Below, in pieces: positions 41,719 through 51,030 of a stretch of 64,000 nt of DNA. Numbering within the stretch: the first letter of the stretch is position 1; each line of letters opens with the position of its first letter. The DNA is taken from contig NZ_BSVC01000010.1 of NCBI RefSeq assembly GCF_030269905.1, positions 62,001 through 126,000 on the forward strand, in the 5' to 3' direction. The notes under the pieces are model-generated. The model worked only from the letters and a program-made list of their open reading frames with translations, made no database searches and was not told where the DNA came from. The translations under genes and the position numbers were made by a program. The DNA is from Pelosinus sp. IPA-1 (GTDB taxonomy: Bacteria; Bacillota; Negativicutes; DSM-13327).

Positions 41719-41774
41719 AACAATAGTGTCACTTTTTTGTCACCTATAAGCAACACAAAAGTGACACTATTGTT
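41719..41774. promoter_or_regulatory. 18-bp palindrome, probable activator enhancer site
   Basis: Perfect 18-bp arms (41719-41736 and 41757-41774), each with GTGTCACTTTT, plus a third TTGTCAC between them. Position, 65-135 bp upstream of the sigma-54 promoter, is right for an enhancer-binding site. As it lies 5 nt from the activator stop codon it could also act as a terminator, but there is no U-run. Confidence 0.65.
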
Positions 41775-41778
41775 CTAT

Positions 41779-43779
41779 TTAATTTTCTACACCATATAAA
41801 TGCATCTTACGATAAAGGGTATTACGAGAAATTTTCAGTTCTCGAGCTACTTCACTCACATTACCACCATGCTTTGTTAAAAACAATATAATTTGCTGTT
41901 TCTCGGCATTTTCCAATATTTTCTTTCGCTCTATACGGCCAAAATTCCCTTTTAGAACCTGAGAAAATATAGCATCTAACGCCACTGGAGGGTTTATTCC
42001 TGCACAAATCTCAATTGGCAAATGCACTGCTGTAATCATCTCAGTTCCAGACAAATTTACAGCTCGTTCTACTACATTTTGTAATTCACGCACATTACCC
42101 GGCCAATCAAACTGCTGTAAGCATTCTATTACCTGAGGATCAGCGCAAAACTTACAATTCCTTTCCCTACCAATTCGCTCTAAGAAATTAGTAAATAGTA
42201 AGGGAATATCTGCCTTACGCTCACGAAGAGGTGGAATATTGACAGTAATCACATTTAGTCGATAATAAAGATCTTGGCGAAACCTTCCTTTTTTTACCTC
42301 TTCCATCAAGTTTTTGTTTGTTGCACAAATAATCCGTGTATTAATCGGAATCATCTTATCGCTGCCAATGCGTGTTATATTTTTCTCTTGCAATACCCTC
42401 AGTAATGCGATTTGTTGTTCTAGAGGCATATCACCTATTTCATCAAGAAAAAGAGTACCACCAGAAGCAAATTCGAATTTTCCTGGTTTACCACCTCGTT
42501 TAGCACCCGTAAAGGCACCTTCGGCATAACCAAATAATTCACTGCCAATTAAATCTTTAGGTATAACACCGCAGTTCATGGCTACAAAGGGACCATTCCT
42601 TTGTTTACTCCGGTTATGAATAGCCTGAGCAAAAATCTCTTTTCCTGTACCACTCTCACCTTGCAAAAGAATGGTAGAGGCGGTAGGTGCTGCCAACGAA
42701 GCCACTCGTATGGCTTCTACTATCGCCGCGCTTTCACCAATAACATCGCCAAATTGCAACGTGACTTGATAACCATTAAATCGATTTTCTAGATTTTGCG
42801 TTGGTTTCGGACGCAAAAGAATAACTCCACCAATTACTCGGCCTTGCTCATCTAGTAAAGGGTCACCGGATGCCAGGCAGTGAAACATACTATTCTTCGT
42901 ATCAACTATGCATTCAATCTCTTCATAAGACTCTTTACTATGCAGCATCAACTGGGCTATTACATTTTTGTTGCCAAATAGACGATCCATAGGCATTCCT
43001 ACTATTTCATGCTCTATTGTACTTAAAATATCTTTAGCAGCTGGGTTAATTTGTTTTATAATACCACATTCATCAACCATCAATACCCCATCAGACATGG
43101 TATTAAAAAGGTTTGTTAAACGCTTATTCGCCTCTGCCAATTCTCGATTTTTTCGTTGTATGGCAAGTTGCGCAGTAATGGCTTCTGCAGCAGCAGCAAC
43201 CATACCCAACGTATGCAGATGGGAAGTATAGGAGGCACCCGACATATCCAAAATTCCAATTACTTGTCCTGTAGGATTAAAAATGGGTGCTGCAGAACAA
43301 GTTAGGCAATGATGTTTTTGGCAATAGTGTTCTGCCCCTGAAACCTGAACGGCTTCTTTTATCATTAAAGCGGTTCCAATGGCATTGGTACCTTCTCTTT
43401 CGCTCCACAAAGCTCCTTGAAAAAAATTGCTCGTCATAGGATTGTTCAATGTATCTTCATCACCGAACATTTCCATTATATAGCCTCGCTCATCAGTTAA
43501 AGCAACTACAAATCCAGAGCCCTCAACAAAAGAATATAGATTCATCATAAAAGGTTTGGCTATCTCTATAAGCTCTCGTTTCTCTAAGAGCATAGAAAAC
43601 ATGGCTGCTTCATCTAATTTGCTATGGATTATATTGCCATAAGGGTTAACACTAGCCTCATAACAACGCATCCAGGATTCAATAATTAGCGAACGAGTAG
43701 AATACTGGCCCTTTTCTCCCATGATAAATTTTTTCCAATCGGGAAGAGTATAATCTTGATAACTATTGTTAATCGTCAT
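41779..43779 (-). CDS. sigma-54-dependent activator (AcoR-like)
   Basis: The start is the ATG at 43779 (AAGGTGGG upstream), giving 666 residues; the frame runs open further into an adjacent repeat but that part is not protein-like. Order: N-terminal GAF-type sensory domain (about 60-230), PAS domain (about 240-350, NTMSDGVLMVDECGIIKQINPAA), AAA+ domain (about 370-610) with Walker A GESGTGKE, the sigma-54 contact GAFTGAK, Walker B GTLFLDEIGD and an arginine finger, and a Fis-type HTH at the end (NVSEVARELKISRNTLYRKM). Likely activates aor from the palindrome in the shared intergenic region. Confidence 0.93.
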   Translation of the reverse strand: MTINNSYQDYTLPDWKKFIMGEKGQYSTRSLIIESWMRCYEASVNPYGNIIHSKLDEAAMFSMLLEKRELIEIAKPFMMNLYSFVEGSGFVVALTDERGYIMEMFGDEDTLNNPMTSNFFQGALWSEREGTNAIGTALMIKEAVQVSGAEHYCQKHHCLTCSAAPIFNPTGQVIGILDMSGASYTSHLHTLGMVAAAAEAITAQLAIQRKNRELAEANKRLTNLFNTMSDGVLMVDECGIIKQINPAAKDILSTIEHEIVGMPMDRLFGNKNVIAQLMLHSKESYEEIECIVDTKNSMFHCLASGDPLLDEQGRVIGGVILLRPKPTQNLENRFNGYQVTLQFGDVIGESAAIVEAIRVASLAAPTASTILLQGESGTGKEIFAQAIHNRSKQRNGPFVAMNCGVIPKDLIGSELFGYAEGAFTGAKRGGKPGKFEFASGGTLFLDEIGDMPLEQQIALLRVLQEKNITRIGSDKMIPINTRIICATNKNLMEEVKKGRFRQDLYYRLNVITVNIPPLRERKADIPLLFTNFLERIGRERNCKFCADPQVIECLQQFDWPGNVRELQNVVERAVNLSGTEMITAVHLPIEICAGINPPVALDAIFSQVLKGNFGRIERKKILENAEKQQIILFLTKHGGNVSEVARELKISRNTLYRKMHLYGVEN

Positions 43780-43845
43780 AATACCCACCTTATCACAATG
43801 ATAAGAGTAAATTTCGCCATTATCTTGCTGACACCTGCAACAAGA

Positions 43846-43992
43846 TAAGAAAAACGCTAGGCGTCCTTTTTGAACCACAAAGACACAAAGGGGTTCTATC
43901 CATATCGTTCCCATCTTCTTTGTGTGCCGCGATAGCGGCATTGTGTCTTTGTGGTTCAATCTTTTTAACTAGAAACTTATAAATTCTGATAA
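43846..43992. repeat. ~150-bp palindromic repeat, copy A
   Basis: Begins AAGAAAAACGCTAGGCG, then TTGAACCACAAAGACACAA, a loop region, the small palindrome GCCGCGATAGCGGC and the complement TTGTGTCTTTGTGGTTCAA, ending AACTTATAAATTCTGATA. Copies B (50370) and C (55031) share this order, so it is a dispersed family. Confidence 0.85.
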
Positions 43993-43998
43993 CATAAG

Positions 43999-44050
43999 AA
44001 GAGATCACTCTTCCTATCAGCTTTACAGCTAAATTAAAGAGTGATCTCTT
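43999..44050 (-). terminator. terminator of IclR regulator gene
   Basis: A 14-bp perfect stem (43999-44012 with 44037-44050), close to the stop codon at 44058; the plus side ends with TTTTTC. Confidence 0.65.
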
Positions 44051-44057
44051 TTTCTTC

Positions 44058-44825
44058 TTATCCCACATAACCTAAAATACGAGAAATACGCAATGTACTA
44101 TCTAATAATTTATCGACTACTTCTTTTTCAATAAAATCAAGAGAGAAGCGAGTGGCAATTCCTGAGATACTAATCGCAGCAATAACCTTTCCTGCCTTAT
44201 CATAAATAGGGGCGCCAATACATCTTCCTTCCATTTCGCTTTCTTGCTTATCTAAGGCATAACCTAACTTCCGAACATTTTCCATCTCTTTAAGATAATC
44301 AAGAGGTTTCGTCAGGGTATTTTCCGTCCTTTTTTCCATACCTTCTTCTTCAAGAATGGCAAGTATCTCTGCATCTGTATGATGCAACAGCAGAACTTTG
44401 CCAAGAGCAGTACAATGTACAGAATTAGTCGTTCCTAGTTTAGCAACTAAACGTGAGGGATGAGGACTTTCTACCGTATCTACATATAAAACTCGCTTTT
44501 TCTGTAAAATAGCTAAATGGATCGTTTCTTTCGTAAACTCATTCAGTGACTCTAAATACTCTTTTGCCAAGTGTTTTATCTCAAACTCTTTTTCTGCCCA
44601 CTGACTCATCATCAATAGTTGGTAACCAAGTCGGTAATTCCCATTGTGATCACAGAAAGCATAGTTTCGATTCTCAAGATTATTTAACAAGCGGTAAACG
44701 GTAGATTTCGGTAGTCCCGTATCTTCAGTAATTTTTTTTATACTAATGGGATTTCGGCTATTACCAATTACCTCTAATATATCAAATGCCCTATGCAATG
44801 ATTGCACTTCTATTTTTCCCGCCAT
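44058..44825 (-). CDS. kdgR: IclR-family regulator (KdgR-like)
   Basis: Start at the ATG at 44825 (GGAAGGGG upstream); 255 residues. N-terminal winged HTH (about 7-65, SLHRAFDILEVIG and TGLPKSTVYRLLNNL) and C-terminal effector domain (about 80-250, RLVAKLGTTNSVHCTALGKVLL, GRCIGAPIYDKAGKVIAAISISG). It follows the ketodeoxygluconate operon on the same strand and probably represses it until KDG or a related uronate product binds. A fitting palindrome sits in front of kduI. The symbol is by context. Confidence 0.88.
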   Translation of the reverse strand: MAGKIEVQSLHRAFDILEVIGNSRNPISIKKITEDTGLPKSTVYRLLNNLENRNYAFCDHNGNYRLGYQLLMMSQWAEKEFEIKHLAKEYLESLNEFTKETIHLAILQKKRVLYVDTVESPHPSRLVAKLGTTNSVHCTALGKVLLLHHTDAEILAILEEEGMEKRTENTLTKPLDYLKEMENVRKLGYALDKQESEMEGRCIGAPIYDKAGKVIAAISISGIATRFSLDFIEKEVVDKLLDSTLRISRILGYVG

Positions 44826-44964
44826 ATCTATGCCCCTTCCTTGTACCTTAAAAAGCAACCCTTATCATTATTGTATTATATCATTTTTACTAGAGCAAGC
44901 TCATCGTTACAATTCAGTCAGCAAGAATAGCAATAGACATACATGATTACTTTTCGTAACCAGC

Positions 44965-45615
44965 TTATCCTATTTCTTCTTTTGCTTTCTGGACAGCTGC
45001 TACAAAGCGGCGTGCTGTTTCTGTAACCAAGGCATAATCACCAGTAGCGGCACCTCGTGTTAAATTACCGCCAACCCCTACTGCTACACAACCAGCTTTA
45101 AGCCATTCTCCAACATTATCTATGTCCACACCACCCGTTGGCATTAGACGTGCATGAGGTAATGGCCCTTTTAATGCTTTCACAAATTTAGGCCCCATCA
45201 TTTCTCCTGGGAATGCTTTTAAAATATCTGCGCCTGCTTCCATAGCTAATACTGCTTCACGCACTGTCATGATTCCCGGCATTACCGGTACACGATATTT
45301 GTTACAAAGTTTTACGGTTTCCACGTCAAGGCAAGGAGATACAACAAACTCAGCACCACTTAAAATAGCTAATCTTGCAGTTGTAGGATCTAACACTGTT
45401 CCTGCACCTATCATTACGTCCGTACCCTTATATTCCTCTGCCAGTTCAGCCATAAGCTGGTGTGCTCTCGGAATGGTAAAAGTAACTTCAATTAATTTGA
45501 TGCCACCAGCAACACAAGCTGCTACTGTTTTACGCGCTTCTTCATGGTTTGCACCACGTACGACAACTACTAAACTTTCTTCGCAAAGTCTCTTTATTAC
45601 AATCTCTTTATCCAT
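44965..45615 (-). CDS. eda: KDPG aldolase
   Basis: A 216-residue class I aldolase splitting 2-keto-3-deoxy-6-phosphogluconate into pyruvate and glyceraldehyde-3-phosphate. Seen: the Glu of KLIEVTFT, the Schiff-base lysine in ADILKAFPGE and LMPTGGVDIDNVGEWLKAG (phosphate site). Length is normal. Last gene of the kdu/kdg unit, 18 nt after the kinase gene. Confidence 0.93.
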   Translation of the reverse strand: MDKEIVIKRLCEESLVVVVRGANHEEARKTVAACVAGGIKLIEVTFTIPRAHQLMAELAEEYKGTDVMIGAGTVLDPTTARLAILSGAEFVVSPCLDVETVKLCNKYRVPVMPGIMTVREAVLAMEAGADILKAFPGEMMGPKFVKALKGPLPHARLMPTGGVDIDNVGEWLKAGCVAVGVGGNLTRGAATGDYALVTETARRFVAAVQKAKEEIG

Positions 45616-45633
45616 TTTTACCTCACTACCTTT

Positions 45634-46572
45634 TTATTTTTGTGCCATAAAAGCTGATAGACCTTTTCTAGTTGGCAGTCCATCATTATCACCAGGAGAC
45701 ATAACTGCCAATGCACCAATTGCAGCTGCCCGTCTTACAGCTTCTTGCAAGGATAATCCTTCTAGTAAAGCGCTCACTAGGCCAACAGCAAAACCGTCGC
45801 CTGCACCTACTGTATCTACCACTTTTTCTACTCTAAAGCCCGGCGTGTAAAATTGTTGCCCCTCTGAACTTGTATAAGCACCCTCGGCACCTAACTTTAT
45901 TACAACAGTCTTCACACCAGCAGCATGATAAGCATCGGCGATTTCTTGTACAGTTTCTTTACCAGTAAGCAATTTTCCTTCTTCAATACCTGGAATCACA
46001 ATATCAGCAAGGCATGCTAAATCGTTAACTACACTTGCCATTTCTGCTTTATCTGGCCAAAGACCAGGACGTAAGTTGGGATCATAGGAGATTTGTACGC
46101 CTTTTTCCCGGGCTTGTTTAATCAATTCATATACTACCTGCCGGCATCCAGCTGAAAGCGCTGGAGGAATACCGGTCAAATGGATATGATCAAATCCATG
46201 CCAATTAAGTTCAGCGATTGTGTTTAAATCCATGTGAGAAGCTGCTGAATTTCTACGTAAAGAAAAAACCTGAGGGTCACCAGTCGTAACTTTCTGCTTC
46301 CACTGCATACCAGTAAAATAATTAGCATCGTAGGTAGCATAAGATGTATCAATACCATTCTGTTGTAAAAATTCTTCTATCTGTTTACCGAAAGGATCAT
46401 CACCTAGTTTTGTAATATAAGTAACTTGATGCTCTAAACGCACCATACCGATAGAAAAGTTAACTTCAGCACCCGCAACAAACCGGGAAAAATGTTCTAC
46501 ATCTTTCAATGCACCTTCCTGCTGTGCTACAAAAAGTGCCATAGGTTCGCCAATTGTAAGTATTTTACTCAT
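45634..46572 (-). CDS. kdgK: 2-keto-3-deoxygluconate kinase (PfkB family)
   Basis: A 312-residue sugar kinase with PfkB signatures: GAEVNFSIGMVRL near the start and the C-terminal DTVGAGDGFAVGLVSALLEG holding the catalytic Asp. Substrate assigned from the neighbouring eda, kdgT, kduD and kduI genes. GGAGG precedes the ATG. Confidence 0.9.
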   Translation of the reverse strand: MSKILTIGEPMALFVAQQEGALKDVEHFSRFVAGAEVNFSIGMVRLEHQVTYITKLGDDPFGKQIEEFLQQNGIDTSYATYDANYFTGMQWKQKVTTGDPQVFSLRRNSAASHMDLNTIAELNWHGFDHIHLTGIPPALSAGCRQVVYELIKQAREKGVQISYDPNLRPGLWPDKAEMASVVNDLACLADIVIPGIEEGKLLTGKETVQEIADAYHAAGVKTVVIKLGAEGAYTSSEGQQFYTPGFRVEKVVDTVGAGDGFAVGLVSALLEGLSLQEAVRRAAAIGALAVMSPGDNDGLPTRKGLSAFMAQK

Positions 46573-46600
46573 ATTTTACCTCCTAAATTCAACCGTAACA

Positions 46601-47359
46601 TTATGATTTGTTTACCTGTTGTATTTTTTCAATTGTTTTTAGTAATAATTCCTCTGGTTCTTCCCCACAAGGAAACTCAATGCCTACAGGTACATCCTTA
46701 GGCAATAGGCTAAGAGCTGCCCGCCAGTTAATATGACCACCATCTAAGCTGCGTACTTGAGGCCCTTGCAGCGTCATTTCCACGTCTTTTAAGTGAATAT
46801 AGCGAACAAAAGGATATAGTTTTACAGCATTATAAAGTGGTTCTTGACCAACAAAAACAAAGTTACCTACATCATAAGTAGCATATACAGGAATATTGTT
46901 TGTACGGCACGCTTCCACCAACGCTAGAATGGTCTCAACTCTGCCATTGGCAGGAGATTGATCGCCTTCTACAGTAACAAGCACAGTATGCCCACTAAGT
47001 ATATTCTTAAGATCAAACAGTTCCTTTTGAGCAGTATCATCAAATTCACCTACAGCGAATTTAACACGTGTAGCATCAAGTACTCTTGCTTCGTGAAGCA
47101 CCTCGAGCAAACCACCACGATCTAATTTACCTCGTTTAAAGAGCACTGCTGGAATCGAATAATATACTTCCAGACCAAGCTCTGCTGCCTTACTGCGCAT
47201 TTGTGGCAGTTCCACGGCAAAGTCCTTGATCCATTCGCGCCGCACTTCTACTTTTTTCACGCCTAAAGATGCTACTTTAGAGAAAAGTTCAACCTGTCTC
47301 GTTCCCTTACTAACAGCATCAGCAAAAACTAATAGGTTAATCACAATATCTTTCGACAT
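46601..47359 (-). CDS. TIM-barrel sugar phosphate isomerase/epimerase
   Basis: A 252-residue xylose isomerase-like TIM barrel (AP endonuclease family 2 fold) with barrel-strand motifs VKKVEVRREWI, TVEGDQS, TYDVGNFVF, IHLKDVEM and VGIEFPCGEE. It probably isomerises or epimerises a sugar acid in the same pathway, but the exact substrate cannot be read from the sequence. It lies between the permease and kinase genes (29 nt to kdgK). Confidence 0.8.
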   Translation of the reverse strand: MSKDIVINLLVFADAVSKGTRQVELFSKVASLGVKKVEVRREWIKDFAVELPQMRSKAAELGLEVYYSIPAVLFKRGKLDRGGLLEVLHEARVLDATRVKFAVGEFDDTAQKELFDLKNILSGHTVLVTVEGDQSPANGRVETILALVEACRTNNIPVYATYDVGNFVFVGQEPLYNAVKLYPFVRYIHLKDVEMTLQGPQVRSLDGGHINWRAALSLLPKDVPVGIEFPCGEEPEELLLKTIEKIQQVNKS

Positions 47360-47403
47360 ATTGCTCCTCCTCTCCTTTATTGGTTAAAGTCCGAATGCTT
47401 AAT

Positions 47404-47432
47404 AAAAGAGGCATACAGAGAATGCCTCTTTT
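47404..47432 (-). terminator. hairpin after kdgT
   Basis: An 11-bp stem (47404-47414 with 47422-47432) between kdgT and the isomerase gene; it may reduce read-through within the operon. Confidence 0.55.
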
Positions 47433-47450
47433 CATTAAGCCATATCGGAT

Positions 47451-48422
47451 TTATGCTTGTTTTACAGCTTGCTCTTTTTCTTTCATATAGTTGCTCCACC
47501 AAGCTGTCAATATTGGAACCATAACGGATGTTACAATAACTGAAGTAGCAACTAACGTAGTAGCAGCTTGTGCAACTGGTTTAAATTCTGGTAGCATTTC
47601 ACCAATAATGAGAGGATTGGTAACAGCTGCTCCCGCAGTACTGGATGCCGCAAGCCCTGCTGTACCATTGCCGCCACCGATAAATTTATCAGCTAACATC
47701 AATGGAATACCTGTAACTATAATAACGGAAATCCCTAATGTAACTCCTAATAATCCAGTTTTACCAATTACATTCAAATCAATTGTATTACCTAAAGCAA
47801 ACGCAAAGAAAGGAATCATAACATTAGATGCCTTACCAAAGTATTCTCTTAGTTCGCTATCTAAATTACCTAATGCAAAACCAACTAAGAAAGGAAGAAC
47901 AGCACCAACAAATAAACGTGGTTCAAAGGTTGCTAAACCAGAAGTGCCCATAATAAGCATGGTCACTAAAGGACCTGATTCAATTGACATGAGGACAAAC
48001 GCTCCTGCCTCTTCCTTGGAACCGTATTGTTGCATAATGGAAGCATACAAACCGCCATTGGTCATATCCATAGCTGCAATTAATGCCAGAGTGGACAATC
48101 CAGCGAAAAATCCCGTTTGTACCCCATTTCCCGGAAGGACCTTGGCTGCGATAAATGCTACAACCCAAGCAACGGCAATTTTAGTCAATACTAAAGTACC
48201 TGATTTTCTTAGCACTGTACCTGTAGCTCTAATATCAATACCAGCACCCATACAAAAAAACCACACGGCAAGGATGGGTACGGTACCAGTAATTAAACCA
48301 TTCGTAAAGGATCCGAAATATTTACCCGAATCAGGGAAAAACGTGTGACATATCGCTCCCAAAAATAAAGGAACCAGCATGAGGCCACCAGGAATTCTGT
48401 CAATCGTGTGTTTGATTTTCAT
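47451..48422 (-). CDS. kdgT: 2-keto-3-deoxygluconate permease
   Basis: A 323-residue KdgT-family proton-coupled transporter of 2-keto-3-deoxygluconate. About ten membrane segments are visible, starting [22 protein letters not shown] and including [21 protein letters not shown] and [17 protein letters not shown]. It lies in the kdu/kdg gene run between kduD and the isomerase gene. Confidence 0.92.
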   Translation of the reverse strand: MKIKHTIDRIPGGLMLVPLFLGAICHTFFPDSGKYFGSFTNGLITGTVPILAVWFFCMGAGIDIRATGTVLRKSGTLVLTKIAVAWVVAFIAAKVLPGNGVQTGFFAGLSTLALIAAMDMTNGGLYASIMQQYGSKEEAGAFVLMSIESGPLVTMLIMGTSGLATFEPRLFVGAVLPFLVGFALGNLDSELREYFGKASNVMIPFFAFALGNTIDLNVIGKTGLLGVTLGISVIIVTGIPLMLADKFIGGGNGTAGLAASSTAGAAVTNPLIIGEMLPEFKPVAQAATTLVATSVIVTSVMVPILTAWWSNYMKEKEQAVKQA

Positions 48423-48523
48423 AGTTTACCTTCCCTCTTTTATTCAATATTTTTAAATATATATAATTGCGCACTTAAACTAAATGTTTCATCATCTGTG
48501 AAGATTCGGAATTCATTAGCCAT

Positions 48524-48560
48524 TAGATAAGGCAGCCTTTGAGACCGGCTACCTTATCTA
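48524..48560 (-). terminator. hairpin after kduD
   Basis: Stem AGATAAGG-CAGCC / GGCTA-CCTTATCT close to the kduD stop codon; no clear U-run, so it may be a processing or attenuating site between kduD and kdgT. Confidence 0.5.
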
Positions 48561-48572
48561 AATCTATTACTA

Positions 48573-49328
48573 CTAACGAGCTAACCATCCTCCGTCAACC
48601 GCTACAGTGTAACCATTCACATAGTCAGAAGCAGGTGCTGCCAAAAACACAACAGGTCCTTCTAAATCTTGCGGCAAGCCCCAACGTCCTGCTGGAATAC
48701 GATTGACAATTTCAGCATTACGTTGTTCGTCAGCGCGAATCGGAGCTGTATTGGCAGTAGCCATATAACCAGGTGCGATTGCATTGGCATTGATATTATA
48801 TTTAGCCCACTCATTCGCCATCAAGCGAGTAATTCCCATTACGCCGCTTTTGCTACCAGTATAGGAAGGTACGCGAATACCACCTTGGAAGGATAACATG
48901 GAAGCGATATTAATAATTTTGCCGCCTTGACCTTGTTTAATAAATTGTTTTGCTGCTGCTTGGCTGAAAAAGAATACGGTTTTGAGGTTGAGATCCATAA
49001 CATCATCCCAGTCTTTTTCCGTGAAGTCGATTGCATCGGCACGACGAATGGTACCAGCACAGTTAACTAAGATATCAAGTCTGCCAAATGCAGCAACTAC
49101 TTGATCAATTACAGCAGGAATCACTTCAATGCTCATCAAGTTAGCATCTACAGCCAAAAATTTTCTACCTGTAGCTTCGATTAATGCTTTTGTTTCAGTA
49201 TTATCACCTAAGCCTACACTAACAATATCTGCTCCCGCTTTTGCTAAAGCAGCAGCCATCCCTTGGCCAAGCCCCATTGCTGCACCAGTAACAATGGCCA
49301 CTTTTCCCGTCAAATCAAACATACTCAT
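48573..49328 (-). CDS. kduD: 2-deoxy-D-gluconate 3-dehydrogenase KduD
   Basis: A 251-residue short-chain dehydrogenase converting 2,5-diketo-3-deoxygluconate to KDG. NAD site TGAAMGLGQGMA (about 15-26), NCAG, catalytic Ser of IASMLSF and YTGSK (Tyr and Lys). The C-terminus NGYTVAVDGGWLAR is typical. Adjacent kduI supplies the substrate. Confidence 0.93.
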   Translation of the reverse strand: MSMFDLTGKVAIVTGAAMGLGQGMAAALAKAGADIVSVGLGDNTETKALIEATGRKFLAVDANLMSIEVIPAVIDQVVAAFGRLDILVNCAGTIRRADAIDFTEKDWDDVMDLNLKTVFFFSQAAAKQFIKQGQGGKIINIASMLSFQGGIRVPSYTGSKSGVMGITRLMANEWAKYNINANAIAPGYMATANTAPIRADEQRNAEIVNRIPAGRWGLPQDLEGPVVFLAAPASDYVNGYTVAVDGGWLAR

Positions 49329-49382
49329 ATAGAACCTCCACTATCTTTTTATCTAGTATAGATTTTCATTTATCAACTAAAT

Positions 49383-50210
49383 TTATTTCAATGTTTTCAT
49401 TGCAACATGGTCCATATCATCAAAAGTTTGATTTTCTCCCGCCATACCCCAAATGAAAGTATAACATTGGGTACCTACGCCAGAATGAATTGACCAGCTA
49501 GGTGAAATAATTGCTTGTTCATTTCTCATTACTACATGTCTGGTTTCTGTTGGCTCACCCATATAGTGGAACACAACAGCATCTTCCGGAAGATTAAAGT
49601 ACAAGTACACTTCCATACGACGATCATGTGTGTGACAAGGCATAGAATTCCACATATTCCCTGGCTCAAGAACTGTCATTCCCATTACTAATTGACAGCT
49701 TTTCACCCCTTGTGGATGAATATACTTATATATGTTACGGTCATTTGACTGGTTTATAGAGCCAAGATGATTCGGAGTGATTTCGGATTTTTTAATTTTC
49801 ACTGTTGGATAGGTTTTATGGGCTGGTGAGCTATTAAAATAAAATTTAGCTGGTTTGCTAGCATCTGCACTTGAAAAACTAATTTCTTTTGCACCCATAC
49901 CAATGTATAGGCCATCAGTTGTACTAAGGTCATGTTTCACACCATCAATGGTAACAGTACCTGGGTTACCAATATTAATAATCCCCATTTCCCGTCTTTC
50001 TAGGAAATAATCAACCCCCATTCCAGCTCCTGCTTCAAGCACTACAGGTTCAACAGGACATACACCACCAGTTATCATCCGGTCAACGTGACTGTATACC
50101 ATTTTCACTTCATTCGGCACAAATAGCTCTTGGATTAAAAATCGATTTCTTAATTCCTCAGTTGTATAATGTTTTGCATCCTCTGGATGAACGTTATGTC
50201 TAACATCCAT
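49383..50210 (-). CDS. kduI: 5-keto-4-deoxyuronate isomerase KduI
   Basis: A 275-residue cupin isomerase acting on 5-keto-4-deoxyuronate from pectin or other uronate polymers. N-terminal [21 protein letters not shown] and metal-site motif [16 protein letters not shown] with the two His and Glu are classic for KduI. First gene of the operon, downstream of an IclR-like palindrome. The presence of kduI and kduD but no lyase nearby implies import of unsaturated oligouronate products. Confidence 0.95.
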   Translation of the reverse strand: MDVRHNVHPEDAKHYTTEELRNRFLIQELFVPNEVKMVYSHVDRMITGGVCPVEPVVLEAGAGMGVDYFLERREMGIINIGNPGTVTIDGVKHDLSTTDGLYIGMGAKEISFSSADASKPAKFYFNSSPAHKTYPTVKIKKSEITPNHLGSINQSNDRNIYKYIHPQGVKSCQLVMGMTVLEPGNMWNSMPCHTHDRRMEVYLYFNLPEDAVVFHYMGEPTETRHVVMRNEQAIISPSWSIHSGVGTQCYTFIWGMAGENQTFDDMDHVAMKTLK

Positions 50211-50306
50211 TTAAAAAGCCTCCCTTTTCTCACTATGTGGATTTATTTTTCATTTATACCACAAATATTCGCGTAATATATTCTAAATCCTCTTTTTATT
50301 CTCATA

Positions 50307-50347
50307 AATAAATAAATTATTCCACTATGCGGAATAATTTATTTATT
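50307..50347 (-). promoter_or_regulatory. IclR/KdgR-type operator palindrome
   Basis: 17-bp arms (50307-50323 and 50331-50347) are complementary around a TTCCACTATGCGGAA core, which resembles IclR-family operators. It lies 97 nt upstream of kduI; the IclR gene at 44058 is the evident candidate regulator. Confidence 0.65.
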
Positions 50348-50369
50348 ATATTAATATACCCTGTAAAAA

Positions 50370-50528
50370 TAAGAAAAACGTTACGCGTCCTTTTTGAACC
50401 ACAAAGACACAAAGGTCACAAAGGGGTTATATCCATTTCATTCCCATCTTTTTTTGTGTGCCGCGATAGCGGCATTGTGTCTTTGTGGTTCAATCTTTTT
50501 AACTAGAAACTTATAAATTCTGATACCA
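50370..50528. repeat. ~150-bp palindromic repeat, copy B
   Basis: Same order as copy A, with an added GTCACAAAGG in the left arm (AAAGACACAAAGGTCACAAA). The arms TTGAACCACAAAGACACAA and its complement are intact. Confidence 0.85.
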
Positions 50529-50537
50529 CACACAAAA

Positions 50538-50576
50538 AAGACACCTTACAACCAATTCTTGGTTGCAAGGTGTCTT
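50538..50576 (-). terminator. terminator of acidic CxC gene
   Basis: An 18-bp perfect stem (50538-50555 with 50559-50576), followed by CTTTTTTG on the minus strand, 25 nt past the stop codon. Confidence 0.85.
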
Positions 50577-50600
50577 AGTAACAAGAACTAAGAGAGAAGA

Positions 50601-50843
50601 TTATTCGACCTCTTCCTCGTCTTCTTCGCCTGCTATAATATATTCAAAGGTATCAAGAATATTAGAATGATGTTCTTCTAACGCGTCACTCATCAATCTT
50701 AAAACTGCCCCAGTTTGCTCTTCGGGCAAGCCCATGGCAATAATAACATCCGATAAACGATCTTCGAGAAGCTCAATATCATCTGTAAACAACACTGGAA
50801 TTTCATCCGTCATTTCAGGATCTTTTTCTTCACAACCGCACAT
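50601..50843 (-). CDS. small acidic hypothetical protein
   Basis: The ATG at 50843 has AAGGAG upstream; 80 residues. It begins MCGCEEKDPEM and ends AGEEDEEEVE, with helical, strongly acidic sequence between. The CGC at the front could bind metal or be modified. Family not recognised. It has its own terminator and no co-directional partner closer than HutP. Confidence 0.65.
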   Translation of the reverse strand: MCGCEEKDPEMTDEIPVLFTDDIELLEDRLSDVIIAMGLPEEQTGAVLRLMSDALEEHHSNILDTFEYIIAGEEDEEEVE

Positions 50844-51030
50844 AATACACACTCCTTTTTTCCTATCAATTTAATCAACTAAGCACCAATCACACTTTTA
50901 GCATTTGGTGTTTTTACTTGTCCAATACCATAGTACCACGTATTTCCAGTGATGTCTTGTAAACAATTTGTAAATCTTGTAGAAAAATAATAGTTTTTTT
51001 CTTTATTTGCGAAATTTCGCGGTCTGTAGC

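Noticed and set aside
43780-43959. N-terminal extension of the sigma-54 activator
   Set aside because: It runs into palindromic repeat copy A and has no ribosome site, while ATG 43779 has a good one and starts at the conserved protein.
47491-48348. Long frame antisense to kdgT
   Set aside because: It is a mirror of a hydrophobic-protein gene with no start signals; kdgT on the minus strand is clearly real.
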